Source: Endocalyx cinctus
Lineage: Eukaryota; Ascomycota; Sordariomycetes; Amphisphaeriales; Apiosporaceae
Direction: 5' to 3'
Assembly: GCA_001600455.1 (NCBI GenBank)
Contig: BCKC01000001.1
Span: forward strand, 2,382,441-2,446,440
Length of the DNA: 64,000 nucleotides
This document shows, one piece after another, positions 61,397 to 64,000 of this stretch (its first letter is position 1; the number at the start of each line of letters is the position of its first letter). The notes beneath the pieces are model-generated. The model saw only the letters and a program-made list of their open reading frames with translations. It made no database searches and was not told where the DNA came from. Both the position numbers and the translations under genes were made by a program.

Positions 61397-63979
61397 TTAC
61401 CGACTATTCTGAATTCCAACTTCTAGCATCTCTGCGAGTATGTCCCATTTCCCAGCAGCTGCGTTCCCACTTGCCCTAGCAACACCTCGCAAGCCACTGC
61501 AGATGAACTTCAAGTGTCGGTCGAAATCCGCTTGTATATTATCAAGCTTTTCATCGTAAGGCTTATCCTCGTCCTGTACCATAATGCTCTTCTCTTGTTC
61601 GTCTAAGAATGTTTCGTCTTCCATCTCGCTCTCTTTGACGTATCTACTGCTAACGGGGTGCCTCTCTGACATAATGGATAATCTAGATAGTTCCCTAGTC
61701 TCTTCCTCGACCCTTTCGGATTCTAGTTGTCGTGCATCATGCAGTCGAACGGTCAGATCGAGTATATCTAACATGCACTCATGAATTGGCTTTAGTTTGC
61801 TCCCTAGGCATGTTTGGTCGATCATACACTTGGTGAAAATTGAATGCGATGCAATCATATCATCCACATGCCGTGCTTGCTCAAGGTCTATCCGGAATGC
61901 CATCACTAAGGGTCCAAGGACCAATGTGGTAAGGTATGACTGCAGGGTATTACAAAACCAGAGTAGTTTAGATCGCAGCCCGTAATACGTGTATTGCTGA
62001 GCTGAAGAATCCCTTGCATCATCTGACGTCACTAGGTGTCGACTAAGCACGTATGCTGCTCGTCGTAACTGAAGGAGAAATGTGAAGACCGAGTGATATT
62101 GCACCAAACTATCGTCAGACAGGACGATCCGCGTAGGCCAGGAGAGTTGGAACGTGATTTTTATGTAAGGTAGACCCGCACGAACCGATTTTCGAACCTC
62201 GTTTACATCGCTGGGAGTATAATCCGGCGAGACACTGCATACTATTCGATATGAATCGACTACGGTATCAAATGCACTCTTAGCCAATTCTGTTAAAGTA
62301 AATCGATCATGCCAAGCGGGACTTAGGAGATCTATGTTGATAAAGAGACCAAACGCGAACTCGTCGGAGCGCGATCCATCCGACATCAGATAGATGTGTT
62401 GAAGGGTATCTAAGACGGACAATAGACCGCATGACTCATATAAATTCTGCCGAAGGGTTGCAGAAGCGGCGTGGTGTTTGCTTTGCATCCACGTCTCAAA
62501 TATATGGTCAAAAACCTCGGGAAATGGCATGAAGCTGGATACGTTGGTAACGAAGTCCTCATCGGTTCGTAGAGGTGGTTCTGGCGTCTGTGTTTCTGTT
62601 CCCGAATATTTCCCGAGGAGCTTTAAGACAACGACGCTCTTGCCGGTCGTAAATATTTTAGTTACCGCTGGTTGCAAGAACCGCGGCGCAAATAATACTC
62701 CTTCGGCTGTCTTTCGTAACTTGAACTGATCTGTCCAGACCTGTCTTAGAGAAACATCGGCTGGTGATCTAGAAATGAAAAATGTTTTATCGTTTTTTAT
62801 CAGCTCTCCGGATTCCATCCATAAGCGAATCGGGCGGACGTAAACCTCAAAACATTCAAAAAACAGTTCGCTAATATACGCATATATGACATGGTTTCCC
62901 GTTAGTTGAGCTTGGCAGGCGACATCCCATAGGAGCTCCAAGTAGTGAAACGGGAATGGATGTTTCGATTTTTTCAGCTGCCGGATAATATCGGCAAGAC
63001 ACTCTAAGGGCTGCAAGTAGGGTTTGACGTCGTTGAATATTTTCGTTAGACTCACGACGACCTCGCTACGTACATCAGCAAATTGATTCTGCAGGTCGGA
63101 TACTTTTTTGTCAAAAACACGAAGACGACTCTCTATCGCAGCTCGGAATGCCTGCAAAAGAGGTATTTGTTGAGGCTGCTTTGTGAATTCGCGCAAAACC
63201 GATAGTTGATGGCCAGCTTTACTGAAAGAAATCAGCAGGCTCCTGTAGATTTGCCACGACGCATGTTTTAAGGGGTAACTTAGCGACCGTACCCCTTTCT
63301 CGTCAAACAGCGAATTTCGAAGACCGCCGAGCATGAAGAGAACCTCTCGCACTGCTTGGGCCTCGGATATATCAGAGACAGGTGGACCAGACGCGACGTT
63401 GGTCGCATTCGAATCGGTCCTCCAAGCCTGAGTTTCCCGGACCAGATCTAGGCCGGGCGTGTCTCGGGAGTCGTCAATATAATCTGTAGGACGTCTTCGA
63501 ATGCGTGCCTCTATGCTTGAAAGGGTAGTGTCCTCAGAGGCGGAAGCTTGATCAAAGTCCTCGTCCAAATAATCATCCTCGGAGCTGTCATCACCGAACC
63601 GAACGTTTTTCCACAGGTCGCCGTCCTGGCCCCAGCCGTCCTCTTTGGCGATATCATCCCAATTCAAATCCGGCGGGGATTCCTCATCCGGCTGTTTTAG
63701 CAGATCAAGGTCTGAAAGTTTTGAATTTTTGACGGGCTGGTCAGAAAGTTGGTATAATAGATTAAGAACATCAGGAGTAAAATTATTTGAATGCTTCTCA
63801 AGGGCATCAAGCCGACTTCTCAACGCATCTGCCAGGCCATCTCGGTTGAGTACTCGAAAATGTTCCTCGTATCCATCGAGGTGTTTGGTCACTTCAAATT
63901 GATTGGTGCGCAGATAGCTATGTTGACGGAGGCTTCGAAGACTAGACTCCTTTAATGTATTGAAGCGGTTGGGATTTGA
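61397..63979 (-). CDS. Gamma-tubulin complex component, GCP5-type (5' end outside window)
   Basis: GCP proteins build the gamma-tubulin ring complex that nucleates microtubules at spindle pole bodies. The visible exon encodes 860 residues and ends at TAA 61399-61397. The frame has no in-frame stop back to a TAG|TCA acceptor at 63980-63979, so I place the exon start at 63979. The nearest in-frame start upstream of the conserved part is only a GTG, so the true ATG must lie in an upstream exon beyond 64000. Family features are LNWDDIAKEDGWGQDGDLWKN with an acidic DDSSEDD stretch, then the GCP N-terminal domain from about VREVLFMLGGLRNSLF. The GCP C-terminal domain includes LPYIKITFQLSWPTRIVLS, and the end is DRHLKFICSGLRGVARASG. 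The N-terminal LWKN and acidic region point to GCP5 (GCPE/Mod21) rather than GCP2-4 or GCP6; subtype is inferred. Confidence 0.92.
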   Translation of the reverse strand, partial: SNPNRFNTLKESSLRSLRQHSYLRTNQFEVTKHLDGYEEHFRVLNRDGLADALRSRLDALEKHSNNFTPDVLNLLYQLSDQPVKNSKLSDLDLLKQPDEESPPDLNWDDIAKEDGWGQDGDLWKNVRFGDDSSEDDYLDEDFDQASASEDTTLSSIEARIRRRPTDYIDDSRDTPGLDLVRETQAWRTDSNATNVASGPPVSDISEAQAVREVLFMLGGLRNSLFDEKGVRSLSYPLKHASWQIYRSLLISFSKAGHQLSVLREFTKQPQQIPLLQAFRAAIESRLRVFDKKVSDLQNQFADVRSEVVVSLTKIFNDVKPYLQPLECLADIIRQLKKSKHPFPFHYLELLWDVACQAQLTGNHVIYAYISELFFECFEVYVRPIRLWMESGELIKNDKTFFISRSPADVSLRQVWTDQFKLRKTAEGVLFAPRFLQPAVTKIFTTGKSVVVLKLLGKYSGTETQTPEPPLRTDEDFVTNVSSFMPFPEVFDHIFETWMQSKHHAASATLRQNLYESCGLLSVLDTLQHIYLMSDGSRSDEFAFGLFINIDLLSPAWHDRFTLTELAKSAFDTVVDSYRIVCSVSPDYTPSDVNEVRKSVRAGLPYIKITFQLSWPTRIVLSDDSLVQYHSVFTFLLQLRRAAYVLSRHLVTSDDARDSSAQQYTYYGLRSKLLWFCNTLQSYLTTLVLGPLVMAFRIDLEQARHVDDMIASHSIFTKCMIDQTCLGSKLKPIHECMLDILDLTVRLHDARQLESERVEEETRELSRLSIMSERHPVSSRYVKESEMEDETFLDEQEKSIMVQDEDKPYDEKLDNIQADFDRHLKFICSGLRGVARASGNAAAGKWDILAEMLEVGIQNSR

Positions 63980-64000
63980 CTAGCAAACGAATTGTTATTA

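Noticed and set aside
40030..63979. A functional cluster of chromosome-segregation genes (Mis6 and the GCP5-type gene)
   Set aside because: The two genes are about 19 kb apart with five unrelated genes between them; co-location looks accidental.

Overview
This window comes from the nuclear genome of a filamentous ascomycete (Pezizomycotina, most likely a sordariomycete). The genes are monocistronic and lie on both strands. They carry short introns (mostly 50-120 nt) with GTAAGT/GTATGT-type donors and CTAAC/CTAAT-like branch sites. The proteins are ordinary fungal housekeeping families, and the spacers are full of long A/T runs and microsatellites. Thirteen protein-coding genes can be supported. 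No rRNA, convincing tRNA, transposon, CRISPR array or bacterial-type operon is visible. The class placement is an inference from gene style, not from a phylogenetic test.

Layout from left to right: a gene-free, homopolymer-rich stretch (1-5987); a two-exon conserved hypothetical gene on the minus strand (5988-7097); about 6.9 kb without a gene (7098-14032); a divergent pair, mitochondrial ribosomal protein uS9m (minus, 14033-15102) and translation elongation factor eEF1B gamma (plus, 15526-17195), sharing a 423-bp spacer; the importin-alpha exporter CSE1 in 8 exons (minus, 18302-21602), divergent from a tuberin/TSC2-type RapGAP gene (plus, 23118-28015); about 6.3 kb without a gene; a three-exon gene for a GH3 C-terminal-like domain followed by two GNAT domains (minus, 34269-36240); about 3.8 kb without a gene; the inner kinetochore protein Mis6/CENP-I in 8 exons (plus, 40030-42545), convergent with a CAF16-type soluble ABC ATPase (minus, 42902-43759); an Ala/Ser-rich conserved hypothetical gene (plus, 45580-46410); a two-exon hypothetical gene with a C-terminal Cys/His motif (plus, 48509-49488); a small 80-residue protein (plus, 54564-54806); a glycoprotein-like, ricin-B-lectin-like single-pass membrane protein (minus, 56764-57757); the splicing factor YJU2/CWC16 in 5 exons (minus, 59058-60176); and a gamma-tubulin complex component of the GCP5 type (minus, 61397-63979), whose first exon(s) lie beyond the right edge.

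The genes serve unrelated core processes: translation, nuclear transport, TOR signalling, the kinetochore, CCR4-NOT, splicing and microtubule nucleation. They do not form a pathway cluster. I found no convincing new multi-gene system. The most unusual items are the GH3-C/GNAT/GNAT protein, which lacks the GH3 catalytic barrel; the membrane lectin without a signal peptide; retained-intron-compatible reading frames and AAG acceptors in Mis6; recurrent CCTAGG-centred palindromes in the spacers; and an unexplained open frame at 44515-44769. Exon borders were placed by hand from splice consensus, reading-frame continuity and family similarity recalled from memory. No database search was run.
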